Notes: generated from the letters alone by a model not told the origin. Positions 34,316 to 42,667 are shown, counted from the stretch's first letter. The stretch: DNA of 64,000 nt from Reyranella sp. (GCF_004297405.1 NZ_SCVC01000047.1:80950-144949), one strand, 5' to 3'. Made by a program: numbers and translations.

Positions 34316-34963
34316 TCACGGCTGGGTTACCGGCAGACCGGGGTCGGTCGCGGCGAGGCTGGCGCGAGCGCTGAAACGTCTCCACCACGCGGCGAGCCGC
34401 CGATACTCGGCAAGCAAGGCAGCGCCACGCGGCGACAGGACGAAGTAGGCGACCATGGCACCGAGGTGAAAGTCGGCCAACGAGATGTCGGGGCCGCAGA
34501 GATGGGCATCATCGGACGCCAGGGCTTCGAGCGCCCAGAGGACACGTGTGGCTTCCTTCAGGCCCTTGTCGCGCTCGGCGGGGTCGACCTCGCCGCCCGT
34601 GCGGGGACGAAAGACGTCGTGCACGAAGACCTGCCGGACCAGTGGCCAGTAGGCATAGGAATCGACCACGCCGATGATCTGGTCCATTCGAGCCAGGGCT
34701 TGGGGTGAGGCCGGTTGGAGGATCGGGCCGGCAAAGGCGCGGTCGACGTAGCGCGTGATGGCCCCGGTCTCGTAAAGGACGAAACTGCCGTGGACGAGGG
34801 TCGGAACCCGTCGGAAGGGATGGAGAGGCAGATAATTGGCTGGGTAGTCAGCCGCGAAGGGGTTCACCTCGACCCTTTCGTAAGTCACGCCCTTCTCGGC
34901 CAGGGCCAGGCGGGCGATCCTGGTGTAGACGCTGTAGCGGTAGCCGTGCAGGAAGATGGTCAT
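34316..34963 (-). CDS. Glutathione S-transferase family protein
   Basis: 215 residues. The thioredoxin-like domain begins M-T-I-F-L-H-G-Y-R-Y-S-V-Y-T-R-I-A-R, with F-R-R-V-P-T-L (cis-Pro) and glutathione-binding Y-E-T-G-A-I-T-R-Y. The C-terminal helical domain includes G-P-D-I-S-L-A-D-F-H-L-G-A, the N-capping/hydrophobic-staple motif of GSTs. The active-site residue could be Tyr10 or Ser11. It stands alone between the TVP38 gene and the divergent rpmH promoter. Confidence 0.88.
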   Translation of the reverse strand: MTIFLHGYRYSVYTRIARLALAEKGVTYERVEVNPFAADYPANYLPLHPFRRVPTLVHGSFVLYETGAITRYVDRAFAGPILQPASPQALARMDQIIGVVDSYAYWPLVRQVFVHDVFRPRTGGEVDPAERDKGLKEATRVLWALEALASDDAHLCGPDISLADFHLGAMVAYFVLSPRGAALLAEYRRLAAWWRRFSARASLAATDPGLPVTQP

Positions 34964-34981
34964 TGGCTATCCTAGGCCTCA

Positions 34982-35001
34982 TTGGGCTTCGTTGGGCCTC
35001 G
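34982..35001. repeat. 10-bp tandem repeat leading into the rpmH promoter
   Basis: TTGGGCTTCG (34982-34991) is followed by TTGGGCCTCG (34992-35001), and the -35 box TTGACT begins a third, degenerate unit. The repeats place TTG tracts at 10-bp spacing on one face of the helix upstream of the promoter. Confidence 0.5.
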
Positions 35002-35030
35002 TTGACTCGCCGCCGTCTCGCGCTTATTAC
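35002..35030 (+). promoter_or_regulatory. Sigma-70-type promoter of the rpmH operon
   Basis: TTGACT (35002-35007) and TATTAC (35025-35030) are separated by 17 bp, a near-consensus housekeeping promoter for an alphaproteobacterium. It is about 64 bp upstream of the rpmH start. A hairpin (GCCCC 35048-35052 with GGGGC 35066-35070) lies in the predicted leader. Confidence 0.7.
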
Positions 35031-35093
35031 GCTCGCCCACGGAATTTGCCCCTGCGCACCGCGCGGGGGCGTTGTATTTGAAGGAGTTGCGTC

Positions 35094-35228
35094 ATGAAAC
35101 GCACCTATCAGCCGAGCAAGCTGGTGCGCAAGCGTCGGCATGGCTTCCGGTCCCGCATGGCGACGGTCGGTGGCCGCAAGGTCATTGCCAATCGCCGCCG
35201 CTCGGGCCGCAAGCGCCTGTCGGCCTAG
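35094..35228 (+). CDS. rpmH: 50S ribosomal protein L34
   Basis: 44 residues, the standard size, from the ATG at 35094 with AAGGAG 7 bp upstream. The sequence starts MKRTYQPSKLVRKRRHGFRS and is Arg/Lys-rich throughout, as in all L34 proteins, ending R-K-R-L-S-A. It binds 23S rRNA in the large subunit. It is the first gene of the conserved rpmH-rnpA-yidD-yidC-engB cluster, with rnpA only 6 bp downstream. Confidence 0.99.
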   Translation: MKRTYQPSKLVRKRRHGFRSRMATVGGRKVIANRRRSGRKRLSA

Positions 35229-35234
35229 CTTCTT

Positions 35235-35600
35235 TTGACTGCGGCGCGCCTCGGGCGTCTGCCGAATCGTCGCGATTTCCTGCGCGTCCAAGCCGGACGC
35301 CGCTGTGCCATGCCTGGATTCGTGCTCCAGGTGGCGCCCATTCCCGCCGATATTGCACTGCCCGCCATCCGGGTGGGTTTCACCGTGAGCCGCAAGGTCG
35401 GCAATGCCGTGGTTCGTAACCGCGTACGCCGGCGTCTGCGGGAGATCGCCCGCATGGTGATCCCTGCCGAAGCCCGGCCGGACCTCGATTACGTCCTAGT
35501 CGGCCGGCAGGGCGCCCTCGCCCGCGACTTCACCGCGATGCGTCGGGAGCTGCAGGAGGCGCTGAAGCGTCTCAAAGCGCAGGCCGTCGCGACGCCATGA
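35235..35600 (+). CDS. rnpA: Ribonuclease P protein component
   Basis: 121 residues with a probable TTG start at 35235, 6 bp after rpmH. The family core is present: F-T-V-S-R-K-V-G-N-A-V-V-R-N-R-V-R-R-R-L-R-E, the conserved RNR motif that contacts RNase P RNA and the pre-tRNA leader. L-P-N-R-R-D-F near the N-terminus is the usual opening. It matures the 5' ends of tRNAs together with the catalytic RNA, which is not in this window. Confidence 0.97.
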   Translation: MTAARLGRLPNRRDFLRVQAGRRCAMPGFVLQVAPIPADIALPAIRVGFTVSRKVGNAVVRNRVRRRLREIARMVIPAEARPDLDYVLVGRQGALARDFTAMRRELQEALKRLKAQAVATP

Positions 35601-35652
35601 CCTGCACGGACTGCTTGCGCCCGCGCTGTTAAATCGCCAGTTTCCGGGCCGC

Positions 35653-35925
35653 ATGATTTCCTTCGTCCTGCGTGGCGCGATCCGCTGCTATCAGCTCACG
35701 CTCGCGTACTTCTTCGTCGGCGCCTGCCGCTATGAGCCGTCCTGCTCGGCCTATGCGGCCGAGGCGGTGACGACGCATGGCGCGCTGCGGGGAAGCTGGC
35801 TCGCCGCGCATCGTCTCTGCCGCTGTGGCCCCTGGGGCGCCGGCGGTTGGGATCCCGTCCCGCCGGTCGCTGCTGCACAGCGTTCGCGCCAAGCCTTGTC
35901 CTGCCACCCCGCCGAGCGCTTCTAA
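35653..35925 (+). CDS. yidD: Membrane protein insertion efficiency factor YidD
   Basis: 90 residues. The family signature Y-Q-L-T-L-A-Y-F-F-V-G-A-C-R-Y-E-P-S-C-S-A-Y-A is intact, followed by H-G-A-L-R-G-S-W-L-A-A-H-R-L-C-R-C-G-P-W-G, with the conserved cysteines. YidD sits at the inner face of the membrane and assists YidC-dependent insertion. It lies between rnpA and yidC in the canonical order. The ribosome-binding site is weak. Confidence 0.96.
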   Translation: MISFVLRGAIRCYQLTLAYFFVGACRYEPSCSAYAAEAVTTHGALRGSWLAAHRLCRCGPWGAGGWDPVPPVAAAQRSRQALSCHPAERF

Positions 35926-35947
35926 GCGCCACGAAAGATCGTCTGAA

Positions 35948-37780
35948 ATGGATCAGAAGAATTTCATCGTCGCCATCGTCCTCTCGGTGCTGATCATCGT
36001 GGGCTGGCAGGTGGCCTTTCCGCCGGCCAAGCCGCCGGTCAATGGCACGCAGCAAACGACGCAGTCCGGCGCCCCGCAGGCGCCGGCCGGCCAGCCGGGC
36101 GCGCCCGCCACACCCGGCACGCAGCCTGGACCGGGAGCAGCCCCCGCGCAGCAGCCGGTGGTCGGCCGCAGCGAGGCGTTGACCCAGACCCCGCGCGTCA
36201 CGTTCCAAACGGCCGAACTGGAAGGCTCGATCTCGCTCAAGGGCGCGCGCATCGACGACGTGCGGCTCGTGAAGTACCGCGAGACCATCGACCCCAAGAG
36301 CCCGCCTGTTCCGGTGCTCTCGCCGGTCGGCAGCGCCCACCCCTACTACGCCGAGTTCGGTTGGTCCTCGTCCGATCCTGCGATCAAGGTGCCGAGTCCC
36401 GACTCGATCTGGACTGCGGACAATCAGACGGTGGCGCCCGGCAAGCCGGTGAAGCTCACCTGGGACAACGGCCAGGGTCTGATCTTCGGCCTCACCGTGT
36501 CGATCGACGAATTCTTCATGTTCGACGTGAAGCAGAGCTTCGAGAACAACACCGACAAGCCGGTGACCCTGTTCCCCTGGAGCCTTGTCGTACGCTACGG
36601 CGAGCCGGCGGCCGAGGGCATGTACATCCTGCATGAGGGCCCCTACGGCGTGTTCAACGGCGCGCTGAAGGAATTCAGCTACTCCGACTTCAAGGGCAAC
36701 AAGCAGCAGAAGATCGCCACGACGGGCGGCTGGCTCGGCATCACCGACAAATACTGGATGGCCACGCTGGTGCCCGATCAGACGGCCAAGCTCGACGCGT
36801 CGATCAAGCAGACGGGCGCCGGCGCGGACCTCAAGTACCAGATCGACTATGTCGGCGGCGGTCTTGTTGCAGCGCCTGGGGCAACCGTTGCGACGAACTC
36901 CCGCCTCTATGCCGGCGCCAAGATCGTGCGGGTGATCGACGACTACGAAACAAAGTACGGCATCGAGAAGTTCGATCTCACGATCGACTGGGGCTGGTTC
37001 TGGTTCTTCACCAAGCCGCTGTTCTGGCTGCTCGAGTGGCTCTACGTGCAGCTCGGCAACTTCGGCCTGTCGATCCTGGTGCTGACCGTCATCGTCAAGC
37101 TCGTGTTCTTCCCGCTGGCCAACAAGTCCTATGCGGCGATGAGCAAGATGAAGGCGCTGCAGCCGGAGATGGAGAAGCTCAAGGAGCGCTATGGCGAGGA
37201 TCGCCAGCGCATGAACCAGGAGATGATGCAGCTCTATCGCCGCGAGAAAGTGAATCCCGCGGCGGGCTGCTTGCCGATCCTGGTGCAGATCCCGGTGTTC
37301 TTCGCGCTCTACAAGGTGCTCTACACCACCATCGAGATGCGCCATCAGCCGTTCTACGGCTGGATCAAGGATTTGGCCGCGCCCGATCCGCTCACCATCC
37401 TCACGGGCTTCGGGCTCTTCTCGTGGCACGTGCCGGACTTCCTGCACTTCTTCAACATCGGCCTGTGGCCCATCATCATGGGCATCACGATGTACCTGCA
37501 GCAGAAGCTGAACCCGCAGCCGACCGATCCGGTGCAGGCCCGCGTGTTCCAGTTCCTGCCGATCCTGTTCACCTTCATGCTGGCGCCGTTCTCGGCCGGC
37601 CTGGTGATCTACTGGGCGTGGAGCAACATCCTGTCGATCGCCCAGCAGTACATGATCATGCGTCGCCACGGCACGCCGATCGGCGGCGGCAAGGCCCCGG
37701 TCGCAGCAACGGCGGCGCCGGCGGCAGCCGCCAACGGTAGCAACAAGAAGGGCGGCAAGGGCTCCGGCAAGAAGGGCTGA
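35948..37780 (+). CDS. yidC: Membrane protein insertase YidC
   Basis: 610 residues from the ATG at 35948; upstream in-frame sequence overlaps yidD and is not coding for this protein. It begins M-D-Q-K-N-F-I-V-A-I-V-L-S-V-L-I-I-V-G-W (TM1), has a large periplasmic beta domain after a Pro/Gln-rich linker, and four or five C-terminal helices. Within these, the stretch N-P-A-A-G-C-L-P-I-L-V-Q-I-P-V-F-F-A-L-Y-K-V-L is the conserved insertase core. The tail is basic (K-K-G-G-K-G-S-G-K-K-G) and may bind ribosomes. Its stop overlaps the engB start by one base (TGATG). Confidence 0.98.
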   Translation: MDQKNFIVAIVLSVLIIVGWQVAFPPAKPPVNGTQQTTQSGAPQAPAGQPGAPATPGTQPGPGAAPAQQPVVGRSEALTQTPRVTFQTAELEGSISLKGARIDDVRLVKYRETIDPKSPPVPVLSPVGSAHPYYAEFGWSSSDPAIKVPSPDSIWTADNQTVAPGKPVKLTWDNGQGLIFGLTVSIDEFFMFDVKQSFENNTDKPVTLFPWSLVVRYGEPAAEGMYILHEGPYGVFNGALKEFSYSDFKGNKQQKIATTGGWLGITDKYWMATLVPDQTAKLDASIKQTGAGADLKYQIDYVGGGLVAAPGATVATNSRLYAGAKIVRVIDDYETKYGIEKFDLTIDWGWFWFFTKPLFWLLEWLYVQLGNFGLSILVLTVIVKLVFFPLANKSYAAMSKMKALQPEMEKLKERYGEDRQRMNQEMMQLYRREKVNPAAGCLPILVQIPVFFALYKVLYTTIEMRHQPFYGWIKDLAAPDPLTILTGFGLFSWHVPDFLHFFNIGLWPIIMGITMYLQQKLNPQPTDPVQARVFQFLPILFTFMLAPFSAGLVIYWAWSNILSIAQQYMIMRRHGTPIGGGKAPVAATAAPAAAANGSNKKGGKGSGKKG

Positions 37781-38445
37781 TGCCTACGGACAAACGAGAG
37801 GGGGACGCGCCAGAGGGGCGTACCCCGGAGGAAATCGAGGCGGCGCGCAAGCTTTTCGCGGGCCCCTGCGATTTCATCTCTGGCGCAGCGTCCCTCGAAT
37901 CGCTGACGCCCACGACATGGCCCGAAGTAGCTTTTGCCGGCCGCTCCAATGTCGGCAAGTCGAGCCTCGTGAACGCGCTCACCGGCCGGCGCACCCTGGC
38001 GCGCGTTTCGGCCAAGCCTGGCCATACGCGGCAGATCAATTTCTTCGATCTCGCGAACCAGATGGTGCTGGTCGATTTGCCGGGTTACGGCTTCGCCCAG
38101 GTATCCAAATCGATGAAGGAGACGTGGCAGGATCTCGCCTCGGCCTATCTGCGGGGCCGGCCCACCTTGGTGCGCGTCTGCCTGCTGATCGATTCGCGCC
38201 ATGGCGTGAAGGAGAGTGACCGCGAAACGATGCGGAATCTCGACAAGGCCGCCGTCTCCTACCAGATCGTGTTGACCAAGACCGATCAGCTCAAGGCTGC
38301 CGACGTGCCGCGCGCCGTGGCTGCCGCCGAGGCCATCGCCCGCAAGCATGGTGCGGCCCATCCCGTGGTGCTGCCGACCAGCAGCGAAACGGGCTTCGGG
38401 ATTCCTGAACTGCGGGCCGAGATCAAGGCTGTCGCCGGCGTCTGA
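37780..38445 (+). CDS. engB: Ribosome biogenesis GTP-binding protein EngB (YihA)
   Basis: 221 residues, translationally coupled to yidC through TGATG. The GTPase motifs are G1 G-R-S-N-V-G-K-S-S, G2 G-H-T-R-Q-I-N-F-F, G3 D-L-P-G-Y-G, and G4 T-K-T-D, with a T-S-S-E-T-G G5-like end. EngB is an essential GTPase in 50S subunit assembly. It ends the rpmH-led block; the following gene is on the opposite strand, 6 bp away. Confidence 0.97.
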   Translation: MPTDKREGDAPEGRTPEEIEAARKLFAGPCDFISGAASLESLTPTTWPEVAFAGRSNVGKSSLVNALTGRRTLARVSAKPGHTRQINFFDLANQMVLVDLPGYGFAQVSKSMKETWQDLASAYLRGRPTLVRVCLLIDSRHGVKESDRETMRNLDKAAVSYQIVLTKTDQLKAADVPRAVAAAEAIARKHGAAHPVVLPTSSETGFGIPELRAEIKAVAGV

Positions 38446-38451
38446 CGGCTT

Positions 38452-39123
38452 CTACGCCGCGTCGTGAAAAATGATGCCCAAGGTGAAGCGCTGACCTTCG
38501 CGTACGCTCGACACGCCGTGGCGCATGGCGGTGCGATGCCAGCCACGCGATCCTTTCACGGGCCGCTCGTTCACGGCGAAGATCACGGCGTCGCCCTGGC
38601 CGAGCGGCACGACCTCGCCGCGCGACTGCATGCGCGGCCGCTGCTCGACCAGCATGAACTCACCGCCCGAGAAATCGCGCTCCGGGGTGCTCAACAGGAT
38701 CGTCGCCTGGAGAGGGAAGACCAGCTCGCCGTAGAGGTCGCGGTGCAGGCAGTTGTAGTCGCCCGGCCCGTAGCGCAGCAGCAACGGCGTCGGCCGCTTC
38801 TGGCCGCCCTCGTGGCACTGCTGCAGCCAACCCTTCAGGGTCGTCGGAAAGCGTTGCGGGCGTCCGAGCTGCTCGTTCCAGGCATTGGCCACGCGAGCGA
38901 GCTCCGGATAGAGCGCCTGGCGCAGGCGTTCGACCGGCGCGGGCAGCGGATAGGCGAAATACTGGTATTCGCCCTGCCCATAGCCATGGCGCTGCATGAC
39001 GATGTGCTTGCGAAACTGGGCCTGATCCGGCCAGAGGGCCGCGAGTGCGCGGCAATCCGCAGGGTCGATCAGGTTCCGTGCGACGGCAAAGCCGCGGGCA
39101 GCCAAAGCTTCATAATCCATCAT
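38452..39123 (-). CDS. 2OG-Fe(II) oxygenase (prolyl 4-hydroxylase-like)
   Basis: 223 residues from the first of two adjacent ATGs (39123), with AGGA upstream. The double-stranded beta-helix residues are visible: H127-R-D129 (iron ligands), distal H202 in R-H-G-V-S, and R212 for the 2-oxoglutarate carboxylate in E-G-Q-R-F-T-L-G-I. The context Y-G-E-L-V-F-P-L-Q-A-T-I-L-L and F-S-G-G-E-F-M-L-V-E-Q-R-P-R is typical of the DUF2086/prolyl hydroxylase-like group. Substrate unknown. It is inserted antisense between engB and argB, which are otherwise neighbours in many alphaproteobacteria. Confidence 0.87.
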   Translation of the reverse strand: MMDYEALAARGFAVARNLIDPADCRALAALWPDQAQFRKHIVMQRHGYGQGEYQYFAYPLPAPVERLRQALYPELARVANAWNEQLGRPQRFPTTLKGWLQQCHEGGQKRPTPLLLRYGPGDYNCLHRDLYGELVFPLQATILLSTPERDFSGGEFMLVEQRPRMQSRGEVVPLGQGDAVIFAVNERPVKGSRGWHRTAMRHGVSSVREGQRFTLGIIFHDAA

Positions 39124-39190
39124 GCGGACATCCTGCCGCGGGACGGGCACTTCTTCTATCCGCTGCCCGCCTGATATATGATGCCGCCTT

Positions 39191-39220
39191 AGCCCTCTCC
39201 CGCGCCGGGAGAGGGCTTTT
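39191..39220 (+). repeat. Palindromic intergenic element (CCTCTCCC family), copy 3
   Basis: GCCCTCTCCC (39192-39201) pairs with GGGAGAGGGC (39207-39216) around a 5-base loop and is followed by TTTT, so on the plus strand it has terminator shape. It lies between the divergent oxygenase and argB, where no plus-strand transcript needs ending unless engB is read through. Confidence 0.55.
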
Positions 39221-39254
39221 GCCAACTTGAGCCGACATTACGGGAAGCGAAGAA

Positions 39255-40169
39255 ATGGCCGAGCCGGTCCAGACCGACAAGGAGCAGAAGCGGCTCATCC
39301 GCATGGCGGAGACCATCTCCAAGGCGCTGCCCTTCATGCGCCGGCACAACGACGCCACCTTCGTGGTGAAGTATGGCGGCCATGCCATGACCGACCCCAA
39401 GCTCGGCGACCTGGTCGCCCGCGACGTCGTGCTGATGAAGCAGGTCGGCATGAACCCGATCGTGGTCCATGGCGGCGGCCCGCAGATCAACAAGATGCTG
39501 GAGCGCGTGGGCCTCAAGAGCACCTTCGTGAACGGCTTGCGCGTCACCGATGCACCGACGATGGAGATCGTCGAAATGGTGCTCGCCGGCTCGATCAATA
39601 AGGCGATCGTGGCCGACATCAACGAGTGCGGCGGCATCGCCGTCGGCATCTGCGGCAAGGACGGCAACCTGATCCTGGCGCGCAAGGTGACCGAGATGCG
39701 CGACCCCAAGACCGGCGAACTCCTGAAGGTCGACCTCAAGCAGGTTGGCGAGCCCGCCAAGATCAACGTCATGGTGCTGGAGCAACTGCGCCGCGCCGAC
39801 GTCATTCCCGTGGTGGCGCCGATCGGCTTCGGTGTCGACGACGAACTCACCTACAACATCAATGCCGACACCTCTGCGGGCGCCATTGCCGGCGCCATGA
39901 AGGCCAAACGCCTTCTCTTCCTGACCGACGTGCCGGGCGTCCTCGACAAGGACGGCAAGCTCATCCAGGACATCACGGTTGAGCAGGCGCGCGCCCTGAT
40001 CGCCGATGGCACCATCTCGGGCGGCATGATCCCCAAGGTCGAGAACTGCATCGATGCCGTGAACAGCGGCGTCGAGGCGGCTGTCATCATGGACGGCCGC
40101 GTGCCGCACGCCCTGCTGCTGGAGGTCTTCACCGAGGCCGGCGTGGGCACCATGGTGACCCGTAACTGA
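39255..40169 (+). CDS. argB: Acetylglutamate kinase
   Basis: 304 residues, typical length. Amino-acid kinase family marks are F-V-V-K-Y-G-G-H-A-M, I-V-V-H-G-G-G-P-Q-I (substrate and phosphate binding), N-I-N-A-D-T-S-A-G-A-I-A-G and L-L-F-L-T-D-V-P-G-V-L-D. It phosphorylates N-acetylglutamate, the second step of arginine synthesis; an N-terminal extension (~residues 1-25) is consistent with arginine-inhibited hexameric enzymes. The peptide deformylase gene follows 37 bp downstream on the same strand. Confidence 0.98.
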   Translation: MAEPVQTDKEQKRLIRMAETISKALPFMRRHNDATFVVKYGGHAMTDPKLGDLVARDVVLMKQVGMNPIVVHGGGPQINKMLERVGLKSTFVNGLRVTDAPTMEIVEMVLAGSINKAIVADINECGGIAVGICGKDGNLILARKVTEMRDPKTGELLKVDLKQVGEPAKINVMVLEQLRRADVIPVVAPIGFGVDDELTYNINADTSAGAIAGAMKAKRLLFLTDVPGVLDKDGKLIQDITVEQARALIADGTISGGMIPKVENCIDAVNSGVEAAVIMDGRVPHALLLEVFTEAGVGTMVTRN

Positions 40170-40206
40170 CCTTGAAACCGCCAAATCTGCCTTATATCTA
40201 AGCCAA

Positions 40207-40773
40207 ATGGCTCTCCTGCCCATCCTTACGGCGCCTGATCCGCGTCTCAAGAAGAAGTCCCTGCCGGTCGAGGCTGTCGACGACGGCGTGCGCCAGCTCA
40301 TGGACGATATGCTGGAGACCATGTACGACGCGCCGGGCATCGGCCTGGCGGCGCCGCAGATTGGCGTGCTGAAGCGCGTGATCGTGCTCGACATCGAGCG
40401 CGAGGACACCAAGACCGGCCCGCTGTTCATGGCGAACCCGGAGATCATCGACGCGTCGGACGAGGATGTCTCCTACGAGGAAGGCTGTCTGTCGGTGCCG
40501 GAGCACTATTCCGACGTCGTCCGCCCGGCCAAGGTCACCGTTCGCTATCTCGATCGCGAGGGCAAGGTGCAGGAGCTTGCGGCAGAGGGCTTACTCGCCA
40601 CCTGTTTGCAGCACGAGATTGACCATCTCGACGGCATCCTGTTCATCGACCATATCTCGGCGCTCAAGCGGAACATGATCCTGCGCAAGCTTCTCAAGGC
40701 GCGGAAGGAGCAAGAGCGCGACGCAGCCCACGGCAAGCCTGCCGTGGCGAAGGACCCCGAGCACGCGCTCTAA
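40207..40773 (+). CDS. def: Peptide deformylase
   Basis: 188 residues. All three catalytic motifs are intact: G-I-G-L-A-A-P-Q-I-G (motif 1), E-E-G-C-L-S-V-P (motif 2, metal-binding Cys), and Q-H-E-I-D-H-L-D-G (motif 3, two His ligands and the catalytic Glu). It removes the formyl group from nascent proteins. The C-terminus carries a basic extension. It is downstream of argB and not beside fmt, which differs from the common def-fmt arrangement. Confidence 0.98.
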   Translation: MALLPILTAPDPRLKKKSLPVEAVDDGVRQLMDDMLETMYDAPGIGLAAPQIGVLKRVIVLDIEREDTKTGPLFMANPEIIDASDEDVSYEEGCLSVPEHYSDVVRPAKVTVRYLDREGKVQELAAEGLLATCLQHEIDHLDGILFIDHISALKRNMILRKLLKARKEQERDAAHGKPAVAKDPEHAL

Positions 40774-40791
40774 AGCGCTGGGCTTATCCGT

Positions 40792-41610
40792 TCAGTCGAT
40801 CAAGTTGCCGGCGGCATCGAAGAACGGATAGGGCCCCTCATAATCGCCGATGACGGCGGTATGAGTGATCAGCCTTCCATCGTTCCACCAGTGCAGCATG
40901 AAACCCGGCGGCTCCATGCGGAAGCAGCTTGGCGCATCGGGATCGATGTCGAGCGCCACCTGGTGTGCGGGGCTGGGGCAGGTCAGAGCTGGCCGGCCGC
41001 CGACCTGGGCGCGGATCGTGCGGTGCAAGTGCCCGCACAGGATGAGTTCGACCTGCCCGTGCCGTTCCATGATGGCCGCAAATCCGTCGCGGCCCTCGAG
41101 GCCGATCTTGTCCATGTGGCCGATGCCTGTGACGAAGGGCGGATGGTGCATCAGCACGAGGGTGGGCGCGTTTGGCTTTTCCGCCAGCGTGCGCTCGAGC
41201 CAGGCCAGTCGTTCGGCGCAGAGTTCGCCGCCGCCTTGACCCGGGATCAGGGTGTCCAGTCCGACGATGCGCAGCGGATACTCGTCGATGGCGAACTGCA
41301 GGAACTTACCGTCGACCGGTAGATAGCCGCCGCTCTGGAAGGCGTCGCGCATGGCAGCGCGTTCGTCATGGTTGCCGGGTATGGCGACGATGCGCTGCTT
41401 GATTGGCGCCAGGATCGATTTCAGATGCTCGTACTCTTCTGGTCGGCCCAGATCGACCAGATCGCCGGTCAGCAGCACGAGGTCGGGCTGCGGCTTGAGA
41501 GCCAGCAACTCTTGTACGCAGCGCTCCAACATCGCCGCCGTATCGACCTTCTTGTAGGCGAGCTTTCCCGGCAGCTTGATATGGGTATCCGTGATTTGTG
41601 CGATCAGCAT
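40792..41610 (-). CDS. Calcineurin-like phosphodiesterase (GpdQ/CpdA type)
   Basis: 272 residues. The binuclear metal site is complete: I-T-D-T-H at the N-terminus, G-D-L-V-D-L-G, P-G-N-H-D-E, L-M-H-H-P-P-F and G-H-L-H-R. The length and the P-G-N-H-D-E-R-A-A-M-R spacing match the class III phosphodiesterases that include GpdQ (glycerophosphodiesters) and CpdA (cAMP). It starts 10 bp after the ATP-binding gene of the ABC importer and so appears to be the last gene of that operon. This favours hydrolysis of an imported phosphodiester over cAMP turnover, as inference. Confidence 0.88.
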   Translation of the reverse strand: MLIAQITDTHIKLPGKLAYKKVDTAAMLERCVQELLALKPQPDLVLLTGDLVDLGRPEEYEHLKSILAPIKQRIVAIPGNHDERAAMRDAFQSGGYLPVDGKFLQFAIDEYPLRIVGLDTLIPGQGGGELCAERLAWLERTLAEKPNAPTLVLMHHPPFVTGIGHMDKIGLEGRDGFAAIMERHGQVELILCGHLHRTIRAQVGGRPALTCPSPAHQVALDIDPDAPSCFRMEPPGFMLHWWNDGRLITHTAVIGDYEGPYPFFDAAGNLID

Positions 41611-41620
41611 GGCAGTGCCT

Positions 41621-42667
41621 TCACAATACGAGCAGTCCGCGTGGATCTATGCTGAGCCGCACCGCATCGCCATGATTGAATTCGCGCCGCGCCGTGCTCT
41701 CGACCACAAGCGGCCGCGCCTCGCCCACCTCGACGAACAGCCGCGTGCGGTCACCCAGGAAGAAGGCGGCGGCCACCTTGCCGTGCAGGCCGGACGCTTC
41801 ATCGCTTTCGGCGATGCGGATGTCTTCGGGCCGAAACAGAATCTCTGTCGCGTGTCCGGGCGCCTCGTTCCAGGCGAGATCTCCGGCGCGACAGCTGAAT
41901 ACGCCGTTCTGCGTTGTACCGGTCAGGCGGTTCATCGTGCCGATGAACTCGGCGACGAAACGCGTCGCCGGGCGCTGGTAGATCTCGCGCGGCTTCCCGA
42001 TCTGGGCCACGCGCCCGTGCTCCATGACCACGATGCGGTCGCCGAGCGCCATCGCCTCGGCCTGGTCGTGGGTGACGTAGATCGCGGTGATGCCGAGCGA
42101 ACGCAGCAGCGAGTCGATCTCCAGCCGCAAGGTATCGCGTAGCTTGGCGTCCAGTGCCGTCAAGGGTTCGTCCAGCAGCAGCGCGCGCGGCCTCACGGCG
42201 ATGGCGCGTGCAAGCGCCACGCGCTGGCGCTGGCCACCCGAAAGCTGGTCGATGCGGCGATCGGCGAGCTTCGTGATCTGCATCATGGCCAGCATCTCGG
42301 CGACGCGCGCCCTAATCTGCCCATCGGGTGTCTTGCGGATCTTGAGGCCGTATCCGATGTTCCCGGCGACCGTCATATTGGGGAACAACGCGTAGGACTG
42401 GAACACCATGCCGACGTTGCGTTGCTCGATGGGCAGATGCGTCACGTCAACGCCGTCGAACAGAACCTTGCCGCCCGCGTCGGGCTCTTCCAGTCCGGCG
42501 ATGATGCGCAGGGTCGTAGTCTTGCCGCAGCCAGAGGGTCCGAGAAACACGATGGTTTCGCCGGCATGGATGGCGAGGTCCAGTGGCTCAAGCGCCCTGG
42601 TGCCGTCGGCAAAGGTCTTCGCGCAACCCTGGAGCGCGATCGCGAGCGGTTTGCCGATATCGGTCAT
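41621..42667 (-). CDS. ABC importer ATP-binding protein (PotA/FbpC type)
   Basis: 348 residues from the ATG at 42667, which overlaps the permease stop by 4 bp (ATGA). The nucleotide-binding domain has Walker A G-P-S-G-C-G-K-T-T, signature L-S-G-G-Q-R-Q-R, Walker B A-L-L-L-D-E-P-L-T-A-L-D and switch V-T-H-D-Q-A-E-A. A C-terminal TOBE domain (~270-348) includes F-R-P-E-D-I-R-I. It energises the importer formed by the two permeases and the binding protein encoded upstream. Confidence 0.93.
   Translation of the reverse strand: MTDIGKPLAIALQGCAKTFADGTRALEPLDLAIHAGETIVFLGPSGCGKTTTLRIIAGLEEPDAGGKVLFDGVDVTHLPIEQRNVGMVFQSYALFPNMTVAGNIGYGLKIRKTPDGQIRARVAEMLAMMQITKLADRRIDQLSGGQRQRVALARAIAVRPRALLLDEPLTALDAKLRDTLRLEIDSLLRSLGITAIYVTHDQAEAMALGDRIVVMEHGRVAQIGKPREIYQRPATRFVAEFIGTMNRLTGTTQNGVFSCRAGDLAWNEAPGHATEILFRPEDIRIAESDEASGLHGKVAAAFFLGDRTRLFVEVGEARPLVVESTARREFNHGDAVRLSIDPRGLLVL

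Noticed and set aside
34982..35070. Replication origin near rpmH
   Set aside because: rpmH is next to oriC in some bacteria, but no DnaA box cluster, dnaA gene or AT-rich unwinding region is present; the repeats are GC-rich and promoter-linked.
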